DNA from: Methanocaldococcaceae archaeon
GTDB taxonomy: Archaea > AGJL01 > Methanococci > Methanococcales > Methanocaldococcaceae
Length of the DNA: 6,766 bases
Direction of reading: 5' to 3'
NCBI GenBank assembly: GCA_027023665.1
Contig: JALVUY010000043.1
Location: 1-6,766 of the forward strand
The notes below the pieces were generated by a model. The model was not told where the DNA came from. It made no database searches and saw only the letters and a list, made by a program, of their open reading frames with translations. Each line of letters starts with the position of its first letter. Positions within the stretch are counted from its first letter, which is position 1. The translations under genes and the position numbers were made by a program. Of the stretch, positions 1 through 6,766 are shown piece after piece.

Positions 1-20
1 TTTAGTTTGAAGTATTAAAA

Positions 21-59
21 TTTTTTAGTTTCAGTTAAGGATTTTTTAATTTTAAATTT
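21..59 (+). terminator. T-rich stretch, possible terminator of a gene left of the window
   Basis: The first 100 bases carry no open frame of note. Two T6 runs and further short T-runs lie between about 21 and 59 on the plus strand. T-runs act as intrinsic terminators in many archaea, so this may end transcription entering from the left. In so AT-rich a genome such runs also occur by chance, and the upstream gene is not visible. Confidence 0.3.
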
Positions 60-104
60 AATGGTTAAATAATATATTCAAATGTTTGTTAAACTACCAT
101 AATC

Positions 105-118
105 AAAAAGTTTATATA
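105..118 (+). promoter_or_regulatory. Archaeal promoter (BRE + TATA box) of the sulfur-carrier fusion gene
   Basis: The purine-rich AAAAAG at 105-110 is followed directly by TTTATATA at 111-118, a very good match to the methanogen BRE/TATA arrangement. Transcription would start about 25 nt downstream, near 138-143, giving a leader of roughly 50 nt before the ATG at 193. The TATA box is the left arm of a dyad described separately. Confidence 0.75.
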
Positions 119-136
119 GTAGTTAATTACTATATA
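113..136. promoter_or_regulatory. 24-bp near-perfect palindrome over the TATA box (candidate operator)
   Basis: TATATAGTA at 113-121 is mirrored by TACTATATA at 128-136, around a TTAA core at 123-126. Only the pair at 122/127 breaks the symmetry (22 of 24 positions symmetric). The dyad covers the TATA box and reaches to just before the expected start point, which is where an archaeal repressor would block TBP/TFB or polymerase. The regulator is unknown. AT-rich DNA makes chance palindromes more likely. Confidence 0.45.
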
Positions 137-192
137 TGATTGTTCATAGATAATACACAAGTGTGAAGAAATACACGAATTAGGGGATAACT

Positions 193-1014
193 ATGATAAG
201 AAAATTTAAAGTTAAAGGGTTGAGAAGTCCATCTTTATTAATAGATATGATATTAAGTGACACAAAAGAAGGTATTTTAGTAGTTGAAACTGATGGAGAT
301 GAACAAATAAAAGATATTGAAAACTTATTAAAGAAATACAACCTAAAATATGAAGTTGAAGGAAATACCGTTAAGATTTATGTTGGGGAGATAAAGGCAG
401 ATAGAAGTATTAATGTCGTAGGAGCTACTTGTCCAGGACCAATAATGATGGTCTCTGACATTTTATCAAAAATGAAAACTGGAGAAGTATTAGAAATTAT
501 ATGTGGAAAAAATGCATTAACTGATTTAACAGAAGGATTAAAGGGAATGGGTAATGAGATATTAAAAGTTGAAGATAGAGGAGATGGTACATATAGAATA
601 TTAGTTAAAAAAGGAGAAAAGAAAGAAAAAGAAGAAAAAGCAATTACAAAAATTGATGAATTATTTATAATTAACACTACTGGAACTGGAAACGCTGAAA
701 AAGCATATGCAACATTTATGATGGCTGATGTTGCCTTAAAAATGAACTTAAAACCTACAATATTCTTAATGATGGATGGTGCAAGTTTAGCTTTAAAAGG
801 AGAATGTGATAAAGTTAAGCATCCAGCATTTCCAAAATTAGGAGATTTGGTTAGAGATATTCTAAAAAAAGGCGTAAAAATATATGTTTGTGAATTAAGT
901 GCAGAGTTTAGGGGAATTAATGAAAGTAATTTGGAAGATGGCTTTGAAATTGCAGGAGCTCCAACATTCTTAAACTATCTATCAAAACCAAATGTTAGAC
1001 CTGTATGGCTGTAA
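193..1014 (+). CDS. Sulfur-carrier fusion protein: degenerate TusA-like + TusA/SirA-like + DsrE-like domains
   Basis: This 273-residue protein is cytosolic and probably relays persulfide sulfur. Residues about 3-66 have the TusA pattern, but GLxCPxP has become G9-L-R-S-P-S-L, with Ser12 at the catalytic cysteine position. Residues about 72-140 are a second TusA/SirA-like domain with an intact G77-A-T-C80-P-G-P, where Cys80 is the expected sulfur-carrying residue. After a Lys/Glu-rich linker (about 140-153), residues 156-273 resemble DsrE/DsrF proteins, with Cys233 in YVCELSAEFRGI at the usual sulfur-accepting position. The start is supported by GGGGAT at 183-188, four bases before the ATG. 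TusA and DsrE-type proteins are known to pass sulfur to each other, usually as separate chains, so a fusion fits internal transfer Cys80 to Cys233. The final acceptor is unknown. Confidence 0.85.
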   Translation: MIRKFKVKGLRSPSLLIDMILSDTKEGILVVETDGDEQIKDIENLLKKYNLKYEVEGNTVKIYVGEIKADRSINVVGATCPGPIMMVSDILSKMKTGEVLEIICGKNALTDLTEGLKGMGNEILKVEDRGDGTYRILVKKGEKKEKEEKAITKIDELFIINTTGTGNAEKAYATFMMADVALKMNLKPTIFLMMDGASLALKGECDKVKHPAFPKLGDLVRDILKKGVKIYVCELSAEFRGINESNLEDGFEIAGAPTFLNYLSKPNVRPVWL

Positions 1015-1086
1015 TTGTCTATTTAAAAGAAGATAAAATAGAAAATAATTATTTATTTCATAACAAATAATATAGGTGAGTTAATA

Positions 1087-1533
1087 ATGAATCGAAGTGA
1101 AAACATAATTCTTTCAGCACTATATTATGGAATAAATAAAGCGATTAGTGAAGTTTTAGGACCAGGAGGTATGGTAGTAGGTAGAAGAGCCTCTAAAGAA
1201 ATGGTTAATTTTCTAAAAGATGAGGGAATATTAAAGGATAACATGAGTTTTGAAGATATTAAAAATTTATTTGTTAATGAATTTGGATTATCTGAGGATT
1301 TATTAATTGAAGACAATGGAAAAGAAGTAGTGTTTAATGTAATAAAACCTACTCTTCACATATTTTTGAAAAGAATGGTAGAAGAGAAAATTGAACCTTA
1401 TGTATGTCCATTTATTTATTTGCTTGCAGATATATATGAAAAAATAAATGGTAATAAATTTAAATTAACTCTAAAACATGTTGATAATACTCAACCAGAT
1501 AGTATAAAAGTAATCTTTAAAAAAATAGAATAA
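1087..1533 (+). CDS. Small protein with V4R-like features, function unknown
   Basis: This 148-residue soluble protein starts behind a strong AGGTGAG site (1074-1080, six bases before the ATG). The layout recalls the V4R (4-vinyl reductase/hydrocarbon-binding) fold: an N-terminal helix with a glycine-rich turn (LGPGGMVVGRRAS, residues 24-36), a mixed middle, then V-C107-P-F followed by a helix and two C-terminal strands (KFKLTLKHV, SIKVIFKKIE). Cys107 is its only cysteine. V4R domains bind small molecules and serve as sensor or accessory modules, but the similarity here is judged by eye and is weak. It lies 72 bp after the TusA-DsrE fusion and 22 bp before a membrane protein on the same strand, suggesting co-transcription. 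No DNA-binding domain is visible. Confidence 0.75.
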   Translation: MNRSENIILSALYYGINKAISEVLGPGGMVVGRRASKEMVNFLKDEGILKDNMSFEDIKNLFVNEFGLSEDLLIEDNGKEVVFNVIKPTLHIFLKRMVEEKIEPYVCPFIYLLADIYEKINGNKFKLTLKHVDNTQPDSIKVIFKKIE

Positions 1534-1555
1534 AATGCTAAAATAGGGTGAGATT

Positions 1556-1888
1556 ATGGATAAAATAATCTTTTTAATGTCCTTATCTGTAATATTTGGA
1601 GCTATGCTTTCAGGATTTGCTACATTTAGATTGACTGGGATGAGGCTAATGCCCCATTTTGTTTCATTAATTATAGCTTTTATATTAACTTTACTAACGC
1701 TATTTATAAATAATGATATATTAGGATATTTAGCAATAGCTTTTCAAATAATAACTCCTTTAACAATTTGTAATACAATTTGTAACATATTAAAGACACA
1801 ATTTCAAAATACTGGAATATATTCTGCTCATTTAGCACTAATGGGAATGTTGTTTATATTAGCATTAGGAAACTTATTTATATCTTAA
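1556..1888 (+). CDS. Small four-helix integral membrane protein, family not recognised
   Basis: This 110-residue, strongly hydrophobic protein has likely membrane segments at about 3-23, 33-52, 55-77 and 88-109, separated by short loops. The first loop is basic (R25, R30). Cys72 and Cys76 lie four residues apart in the third segment (ICNTIC). The start is fixed by GGGTGA at 1546-1551, four bases before the ATG. It follows the V4R-like gene by 22 bp, so the two are very probably co-transcribed. Some TusA-like proteins are encoded beside YeeE/YedE sulfur transporters, but this protein is far shorter and shows no motif of that family, so a sulfur-transport role is only a guess. Its stop lies 5 bp from the stop of the convergent DUF166 gene. 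Confidence 0.75.
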   Translation: MDKIIFLMSLSVIFGAMLSGFATFRLTGMRLMPHFVSLIIAFILTLLTLFINNDILGYLAIAFQIITPLTICNTICNILKTQFQNTGIYSAHLALMGMLFILALGNLFIS

Positions 1889-1907
1889 AAATTTTATTTA
1901 TTATTTT
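1886..1907. terminator. Compact convergent transcription end
   Basis: The two convergent genes stop 5 bp apart. Plus-strand T-runs (T4, then T5 by about 1906) lie just after the membrane-protein stop, inside the DUF166 3' end. In the other direction a T5 run (1887-1891 on the minus strand) follows the DUF166 stop. This could terminate both transcripts, which would overlap at their 3' ends. Confidence 0.35.
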
Positions 1908-2649
1908 TACTTAAAAACTCTCTTATAGCCTTTTCAACGCTATTAATAGCAATATATCCTGCCTTATGTAAAATAGTATCATTTAATTCTTTGTCTATTT
2001 CCATACTACCTAAGCAAGGATAGTTGTGATGAGCATTAGCAATCTCTTCTTTTAAATTGTCTAAAGAAATCCCTTTTAATCTCTTGGCTATGTAGTATGT
2101 TTCTCCACAGGGAGCGGAGATTTTAACTTTAACATCTTTAATAATGTTATTTTCAATATAAACAGTTAATTCTGGCTTTCCTATCCTAAAATAGTCAATA
2201 AATTCATTTATAATTTTATTTCCTTCTTTTTTTTCTAATGAGCAAAAGGGTTTCGGGTTTTCGAACTCAATATTAAGCTCGTTACAAACTCTTTTTAAAT
2301 CTCTTCTTAGTGCAGGAGATAAATCATGTGGGGTTTCAGAAGGAACTATTAAGGCTTTGTAATTTTTTTCTTTTAACAATAAAGGTAGTTCGTACAATAG
2401 ATCTTCATGTAGTTGGGCTATGCAGACATCTCCCTCTGGAAGATCTGGAAGATATTCATAAGGATCTTCAACAAACTCCTCATAAACATTTTCAACAACA
2501 ACATTTTTTACATCATTCTTAAAACTCCAATCTCCTCTACAATTATAACAATCTTCACAAATCCTACAAAAATCTACTTCATTTAATAAATTTTTATAGA
2601 ATTTTTCCATCCTCTCGTTACCTTTGTGATATATGAATGTGGCTTTCAT
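1894..2649 (-). CDS. DUF166 family protein with a CxxCxxCxxC motif
   Basis: This 251-residue protein matches the DUF166 family, common in methanogens and of unknown function; older labels linking it to thymidylate synthase are not supported by anything visible. I start it at 2649 (MKATFIYHKG) because a GGTTGA site lies just upstream; the in-frame ATG ten codons earlier has no such site. Cys28, Cys31, Cys34 and Cys37 form CxxCxxCxxC, followed by R-G. C-terminal cysteines lie in S-A-P-C181-G-E-T and H-H-N-Y-P-C212, both good candidates for metal or cluster ligands. The N-terminal motif resembles ferredoxin [4Fe-4S] sites, so I infer a cytosolic iron-sulfur protein. It lies 94 nt after the TatD-like gene, past a T-rich stretch, so it is probably transcribed separately. 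Confidence 0.85.
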   Translation of the reverse strand: MKATFIYHKGNERMEKFYKNLLNEVDFCRICEDCYNCRGDWSFKNDVKNVVVENVYEEFVEDPYEYLPDLPEGDVCIAQLHEDLLYELPLLLKEKNYKALIVPSETPHDLSPALRRDLKRVCNELNIEFENPKPFCSLEKKEGNKIINEFIDYFRIGKPELTVYIENNIIKDVKVKISAPCGETYYIAKRLKGISLDNLKEEIANAHHNYPCLGSMEIDKELNDTILHKAGYIAINSVEKAIREFLSKNNK

Positions 2650-2701
2650 AATAATCAACCTATAAAATGGTCTCTTCATTTAAAAACTAAATAAATTGTA
2701 A

Positions 2702-2710
2702 TTATAAAAA
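2702..2710 (-). promoter_or_regulatory. Possible TATA box of the DUF166 gene
   Basis: On the minus strand this reads TTTTTATAA. It would place transcription start near 2680, leaving a leader of about 30 nt before the ATG at 2649. It overlaps the T-run that may end the upstream transcript, so the assignment is tentative. Confidence 0.35.
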
Positions 2711-2730
2711 AACAAACTACAAATAAAAAA
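2706..2730 (-). terminator. T-run terminator after the TatD-like gene
   Basis: On the minus strand a T6 run (2725-2730) and a T7 run (2706-2712) lie 14-38 nt after the stop codon at 2744-2746, without a clear stem. This is the usual form of an archaeal intrinsic terminator and would end the hcp-to-hydrolase transcript before DUF166. Confidence 0.5.
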
Positions 2731-2743
2731 GGATTAGTTTTAA

Positions 2744-3502
2744 TTACAACCCATAAAATTCCTTTGCGTTTTTAAATGTTGAATTAATTATCTTTTCTTC
2801 ATCAACACATATTTTTTTCATATACAACTTAGTTCTTGGTAATGCATATATATCTGACTTTAAACTTCCCAAATCACTGCTTAAAATAAATTTTTTATCA
2901 TAATCTTTTATAATCTCAGCCGCTTCTTTGTGAGTTAGTTTCATTACTGGTTGAACAGTTAATCCAACAAAAACATCTCTATCTATTAGCTCTACAGTTT
3001 CTCTGTTTATGTGATCAATCATAACTAAATCATCCTTTATTTTAACATCATCTAAAAGTTTTAAAATCTCAATTAACGCCTCTTTCTTATTTTTCTCTGG
3101 TGTATGAACAATTATAGGCATTTTATAATCTTTAGCCAAAATTAACTGCTCTCTTAAAAGATTTTTTTCATCCTCTGTTAAATAATGTAATCCAGTCTCT
3201 CCAATAGCCACTACATTTTCATTATCTAAAAATTCTGGAAGTTTTTTTATCAAAATATCCCAATTCTTTGGATAACCCATAGAATGAACTCCTATAGCTA
3301 CTTTGACATCTACACCAGCCATTTTTCCTCTTTTTACCTCTAAATTAATCAATCTATCCCAGTGGTCTAAATAGACATCAGGAGATCTCATTTTGTATGG
3401 GTCATGGGCACAGGTTATTATTGTTTCAATTCCACATAATGCCATTTTCTCCAAATCTTCAAAACTCCTAACATCTAAATGTGTGTGGGCATCAATCATC
3501 AT
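2744..3502 (-). CDS. TatD-related metal-dependent hydrolase (TIM barrel)
   Basis: This 252-residue cytosolic protein has the metal ligands of the TatD branch of the amidohydrolase superfamily in order: D4-A-H6-T-H8, G101-E102-T-G-L, I-V-H133-T-P, M-I-D-H164, and S-S-D210-L-G. Its length is typical of TatD proteins (about 250-265). TatD relatives are often 3'-5' exonucleases or DNA-repair nucleases, but archaeal members are poorly characterised, so the substrate is not assigned. The insert around residues 34-60 (with Y35, H47, W48) departs from the bacterial pattern as I recall it. AGGTGA at 3507-3512 sits four bases before the first of two consecutive ATGs and supports this start. It appears to be the last gene of the hcp-led cluster, 57 nt behind the 113-residue orphan, with T-runs in that gap. 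Confidence 0.88.
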   Translation of the reverse strand: MMIDAHTHLDVRSFEDLEKMALCGIETIITCAHDPYKMRSPDVYLDHWDRLINLEVKRGKMAGVDVKVAIGVHSMGYPKNWDILIKKLPEFLDNENVVAIGETGLHYLTEDEKNLLREQLILAKDYKMPIIVHTPEKNKKEALIEILKLLDDVKIKDDLVMIDHINRETVELIDRDVFVGLTVQPVMKLTHKEAAEIIKDYDKKFILSSDLGSLKSDIYALPRTKLYMKKICVDEEKIINSTFKNAKEFYGL

Positions 3503-3527
3503 AATTTCACCTTAAAGTTTTTAATCT

Positions 3528-3550
3528 AAAAAATAAAAATAAAAAAATAA
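3528..3550 (-). terminator. T-rich gap before the TatD-like gene, possible partial terminator
   Basis: Between the orphan gene stop and the hydrolase start, the minus strand contains successive T-runs of 7, 5 and 6 separated by single A bases. This could cut off part of the transcript coming from hcp, so the hydrolase may be expressed at a lower level or separately. No convincing TATA box separates it from the ribosome binding site. Confidence 0.35.
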
Positions 3551-3559
3551 TTTTTGGAT

Positions 3560-3901
3560 TTATTTTAGATAGAAATAGAATCTTTCATCACTTGTAAGTG
3601 CGTGTATTGTTATCTGTCTAATTCCAAAGGTCATTCCACATTCCTTTATAAGTTTTTTCTCTAATTCAATAGTCTCTTTTAAAATCTCTTTTATGTCTCC
3701 ATCTAATTCAACTTTTATATTTGGTTTTTCTCCAATATACATAAGGTATTTTTCATAAAGTGTCTCAACATCCTTCATTTGGCTATTTGCAATATCTTCA
3801 TATAATTCATTCTTATATTCTTCTATTGATTTAAATTTACACATTAAGAAGAGTTTTATTTTATTTGAAATTATTTTCTCCATTAATTCTTTTACCTCCA
3901 T
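3560..3901 (-). CDS. Unrecognised 113-residue protein of the hcp cluster
   Basis: I do not recognise this family. The start is supported by AGGTGG a few bases before the ATG. The protein is soluble, charged and without signal or membrane segments. Residues 1-58 look mostly helical (MEVKELMEKIISN, then a KSIEEYKNELYEDI helix and ETLYEKYLMYI). Residues 61-113 alternate strand and helix: NIKVELDG, a long acidic/basic helix at 70-87, then GIRQITIHAL and ERFYFYLK. Two cysteines, Cys21 and Cys88, are present; C-G-M-T-F-G at 88-93 might be a functional turn. Codon use and spacing match its neighbours: 41 nt after the cupin and 57 nt before the hydrolase. It probably acts in the same process as Hcp, but that is inferred only from position. 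Confidence 0.75.
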   Translation of the reverse strand: MEVKELMEKIISNKIKLFLMCKFKSIEEYKNELYEDIANSQMKDVETLYEKYLMYIGEKPNIKVELDGDIKEILKETIELEKKLIKECGMTFGIRQITIHALTSDERFYFYLK

Positions 3902-3942
3902 AATTCCACCTTTTATAAAAAATATTTAAAAAAGAGAGAAAA

Positions 3943-4293
3943 TTATTCACACTTTATAGGTTCCTCTGGGGCATTTAATTTCTTTGGGTGTGGTGCTTTT
4001 ATAACAAAGAACTCTAATATATCAGAATTTAAGTTTTGAATGAGCATCTTTACATTAAATGGTACATATACAATAGTTCCTTCTTTATAGTTGTGTGGTT
4101 CTTGATCCTCTAAGGTTAAGGTCATTTCTCCCTTAACGATTATTAAATGTACGTATGAGTTTGAGTAATGTTTGGGCATTTGATCTCCTTTTGGTAAAAC
4201 TATATGGTTAATTTGAACATGCTCGGTATTGACAATTTTTTCAACAACCTTTGCTGTAGAATCTTTTTTAAATTCATAAACTTTTTCTATCAT
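3943..4293 (-). CDS. Small cupin-fold protein with altered metal ligands
   Basis: This 116-residue single-domain cupin lies immediately after hcp. Cupin motif 1 is visible as L-P-K-G36-D-Q-M-P-K-H42-Y-S-N-S-Y-V-H49-L-I-I-V-K-G54. Motif 2 is E-G72-T-I-V-Y-V-P78-F-N-V-K-M83-L-I-Q-N87. Compared with the classical set (HxH, E, H), only His42 is retained; the second His is Ser44, His49 lies near the Glu position and Met83 replaces the last His. It may bind metal differently or not at all. The start at 4293 follows a very strong GAGGAGGT (4299-4306); a longer reading beginning at a TTG five codons upstream would put that site inside the gene. Likely roles are a sensor or accessory to Hcp, or a small oxygenase/isomerase-like enzyme; the sequence does not decide. 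Confidence 0.82.
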   Translation of the reverse strand: MIEKVYEFKKDSTAKVVEKIVNTEHVQINHIVLPKGDQMPKHYSNSYVHLIIVKGEMTLTLEDQEPHNYKEGTIVYVPFNVKMLIQNLNSDILEFFVIKAPHPKKLNAPEEPIKCE

Positions 4294-4307
4294 AATATAC
4301 CTCCTCA

Positions 4308-4334
4308 AAATTTTTAAAAAAATGTTAAAAATTT
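4308..4334 (-). repeat. Inverted repeat at the hcp stop codon with a T7 run
   Basis: AAATTTTTAA (4308-4317) and TTAAAAATTT (4325-4334) form a perfect 10-bp inverted repeat around a 7-nt spacer. It includes part of the hcp stop codon and, on the minus strand, a T7 run just after it. Stems made only of A-T pairs are weak, so it is more likely a partial T-run terminator that tunes cupin expression than a stable hairpin. Confidence 0.4.
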
Positions 4335-5979
4335 ATCCAACTAATCTCTTAATATCTTCGTCAACAGTTGAGATTGTTGAGATTCCAAACTTCTCAACTA
4401 AAACTTTCACTACATTTGGAGATAAGAAAGCAGGTAATGTTGGACCTAATACTATATTCTTAACACCTAAGTAGAGTAATGCCAATAATACAGCAACTGC
4501 CTTTTGCTCATACCATGAGATATTATAGGCTATTGGAAGTTCATTTATGTCATTTAATCCAAGAACTTCTTTCAATTTAAGAGCAATTACTGCTAATGAG
4601 TAACTATCATTACATTGCCCAGCATCCAATACCCTTGGAATTCCATCAATGTCTCCTAAATCTAACTTAATGAATCTGTATTTTGCACATCCACATGTTA
4701 ATATTACCGTATCTTTTGGTAACTTCTTAGCAAATTCAGTGTAGTATTCTCTTGTCTTGTGTCTTCCATCACATCCAGCCATTACAACAAACTTTCTAAT
4801 CTTTCCGCTTTTAACCGCCTCAATTACTTTATCTGCCAATGCCAATACTTGATTGTGTGCAAATCCTCCAACTATCTTACCATTTTCGAGTGGTGTTGGT
4901 GGTTTGCATTTTTTAGCGTGTTCAATGACTTCTGAGAAATCTTTGGTCCCATCTTCTTTTACAGGAATTCTCTTCAATCCTGGATAGCCAACTTCATTAG
5001 TAACATAAACTCTGTCTTTGTAGGAATCTTTTGGAGGAACTAAACAGTTTGTTGTCATAACTATTGGACCGTTAAATTTCTCAAACTCTTCTGTTTGGTG
5101 TGGCCATGAACCTCCGTAGTTTCCAACGAAGTGGTCGTATTTCTTAAAAAATGGGTAATAGTGAGCTGGTAACATCTCACAGTGTGTATAGACATCTACC
5201 CCTGTATTTTTAGTTTGCTCTAATAACTGCTCTAAATCTTTTAAATCATGCCCACTAATCAATATTCCTGGTCTGTCTCTAACTCCTAAATTAACTTCTG
5301 TTATTTCTGGATGTCCATAGGTTTCAGTATGTGCCTTATCTAATAATGCCAATGTATCTACTGCATACTTTCCAGTTTCCATTGCTAAATTGAAAAGTTC
5401 ATCTACATCATTGCATTCAATGAGTTTTGCCAATGCTTTAATTATAAATTTGTGGATTTCTTCATTGTTATAACCGAGATGCATTGCATGGCTTAAATAA
5501 GCCCCAATTCCTTTAATTCCATAAGTTATGAGTTCTTTTAAAGACCTTATATCTTCATTATCCTCTGCTAAAACACTAACTTCTTTTATATTTGATAATT
5601 TTATTATGTCATTCTTATCATTATAAGTCCAAGTAGCACAGTGTGGAAGTTCTTCTCTATTTAAATTAGCTTTTTCAATAACTTTTTCTCTTAACTCTAC
5701 TCCTTTCTTTATATAATCAATAACATCCTTATCATCAAAATTGACATTTGTTATTGTTACAAATAATGCCTTTGGGATATATTCCATAACTTCATCATCT
5801 AAGTAGTTGGATTTGTTACATACGTAGCATAAACCTTTTATAGTATAAATTAATAAATCCTGAAGGTTTGCTACATTATCTTTTTTTCCACAAACTCCCA
5901 CTACTGTACATCCCTCATTTCTTGCAGCCTCCTGGCATTGGAAACAGAACATCTTTGTAGGTCTTGGAGTATATTCCAT
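4333..5979 (-). CDS. hcp: Hybrid cluster protein (Hcp, hydroxylamine reductase family)
   Basis: This 548-residue cytosolic redox enzyme shows all Hcp ligands. The N-terminal cubane motif is C12-x2-C15-x8-C24-x5-C30, the spacing of strict anaerobes such as Desulfovibrio, which bind [4Fe-4S]; enterobacterial Hcp has a different spacing and a [2Fe-2S] cluster. The hybrid-cluster ligands appear in order as H244, E268, C312, C403 (the persulfide cysteine), C431, C456, E491 and K493. The length is that of full-size class I enzymes. Hcp reduces NO to N2O and can reduce hydroxylamine, so the role is nitrosative-stress defence, with peroxidase activity also reported. I start it at 5979: GGTGA (5985-5989) lies five bases before this ATG, and an ATG four codons upstream would place that site inside the gene. 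No hcr reductase gene is in the window. Confidence 0.97.
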   Translation of the reverse strand: MEYTPRPTKMFCFQCQEAARNEGCTVVGVCGKKDNVANLQDLLIYTIKGLCYVCNKSNYLDDEVMEYIPKALFVTITNVNFDDKDVIDYIKKGVELREKVIEKANLNREELPHCATWTYNDKNDIIKLSNIKEVSVLAEDNEDIRSLKELITYGIKGIGAYLSHAMHLGYNNEEIHKFIIKALAKLIECNDVDELFNLAMETGKYAVDTLALLDKAHTETYGHPEITEVNLGVRDRPGILISGHDLKDLEQLLEQTKNTGVDVYTHCEMLPAHYYPFFKKYDHFVGNYGGSWPHQTEEFEKFNGPIVMTTNCLVPPKDSYKDRVYVTNEVGYPGLKRIPVKEDGTKDFSEVIEHAKKCKPPTPLENGKIVGGFAHNQVLALADKVIEAVKSGKIRKFVVMAGCDGRHKTREYYTEFAKKLPKDTVILTCGCAKYRFIKLDLGDIDGIPRVLDAGQCNDSYSLAVIALKLKEVLGLNDINELPIAYNISWYEQKAVAVLLALLYLGVKNIVLGPTLPAFLSPNVVKVLVEKFGISTISTVDEDIKRLVG

Positions 5980-6766
5980 AGATTTCACCATTTCTTTTTG
6001 ATTTTTTATTTCTTTTACATCTGATTATATCTTTAATTTACATTATATAAAAAGATTTTTGATAATTTTAAATTGAGTAAGAGGGATAATTAGTATTTAT
6101 ATTTACATAATTTTTGATATAATTATTATGAATAAATTAAAAATTAGTATTACCATATATTACCAAAAAATTAGAATACTATAATTTTATCGTAAATTTT
6201 TTTATCAATCTTTGATATTTGTTCATAAAATTCATAAATTTTTTCTGCATCTCCCTCAACAACAAAAATTTCTACTTTTTTATTTTTTCCACAGGATGTT
6301 GTTATATATGACTGATTTATTGTTTTAACTATCTCATTATATTCAAAATACAACTTACTCATTTTTTCCATTGACTCTTTTGTAGGAGTATATACAACTG
6401 TAATAATCCCACTGATTAACCCATCTTTATCTAAGTCATTTTCTAAAATATACTTTCTTACAGCGTCTCTTATTAATTCACTTCTACTTGAATAGCCTTT
6501 CTTCTTAACAATCTTGTCAATCTCTTTTAAAAGATACTTTGGAAATGAGATACTAATTCTTTCAACATTAACCATTCTTTCACGAATCTTAATTTTTTTT
6601 AAGACTAATTATATTAATATTGTTTTATAAAATTTATGCTATATCCATATATTTAAATATATAGATACATTTAAAAATAAAAATTAGAAATTATTTAAAA
6701 TAAAGATGGGCATACTGCAAAGTATGCTGAGCATTTATTTATCTCTTCATTTTTCATTTTGATATT

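Overview
This 6.8-kb window looks like chromosomal DNA from a methanogenic archaeon of the order Methanococcales, most likely a Methanocaldococcus-type relative. The DNA is very AT-rich. Genes start behind GGTGA-type ribosome binding sites, promoters carry TTTATATA-type TATA boxes, and T-runs follow several genes. The gene set fits: a DUF166 protein, a strict-anaerobe type hybrid cluster protein and a NikR-family ribbon-helix-helix regulator. The species assignment is inference from style and gene content, not a search result. There is no rRNA, tRNA, CRISPR array or recognisable mobile element.

Left part, plus strand (1-1888): a promoter with a near-perfect dyad over its TATA box drives a sulfur-carrier fusion protein (degenerate TusA-like domain, intact TusA/SirA-like domain with CPGP, DsrE-like domain). 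It is followed by a small protein resembling the V4R fold and a 110-residue four-helix membrane protein. The last two are 22 bp apart and the first gap is 72 bp, so the three may form one transcription unit for sulfur or persulfide handling.

Middle and right, minus strand (6575 down to 1894): reading right to left are a NikR-like regulator without a single histidine, the hybrid cluster protein Hcp, a small cupin with altered metal ligands, an unrecognised 113-residue protein, a TatD-related metal-dependent hydrolase and a DUF166 protein with a CxxCxxCxxC motif. Hcp has its own TATA box, and the next three genes follow with gaps of 39, 41 and 57 nt, so hcp-cupin-orphan-hydrolase is a plausible operon for nitrosative or oxidative stress, although T-runs in the gaps may reduce expression of the distal genes. 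DUF166 follows a T-rich terminator-like stretch and probably has its own promoter. It converges on the membrane-protein gene with only 5 bp between the stop codons.

The best leads are the histidine-free NikR paralogue beside hcp, the TusA*-TusA-DsrE fusion with its V4R-like and membrane neighbours, and the unusual cupin next to Hcp. At the far right edge a relatively GC-rich pair of overlapping dyads coincides with a short open frame running off the window. It could be the end of a gene, a terminator or a small RNA.
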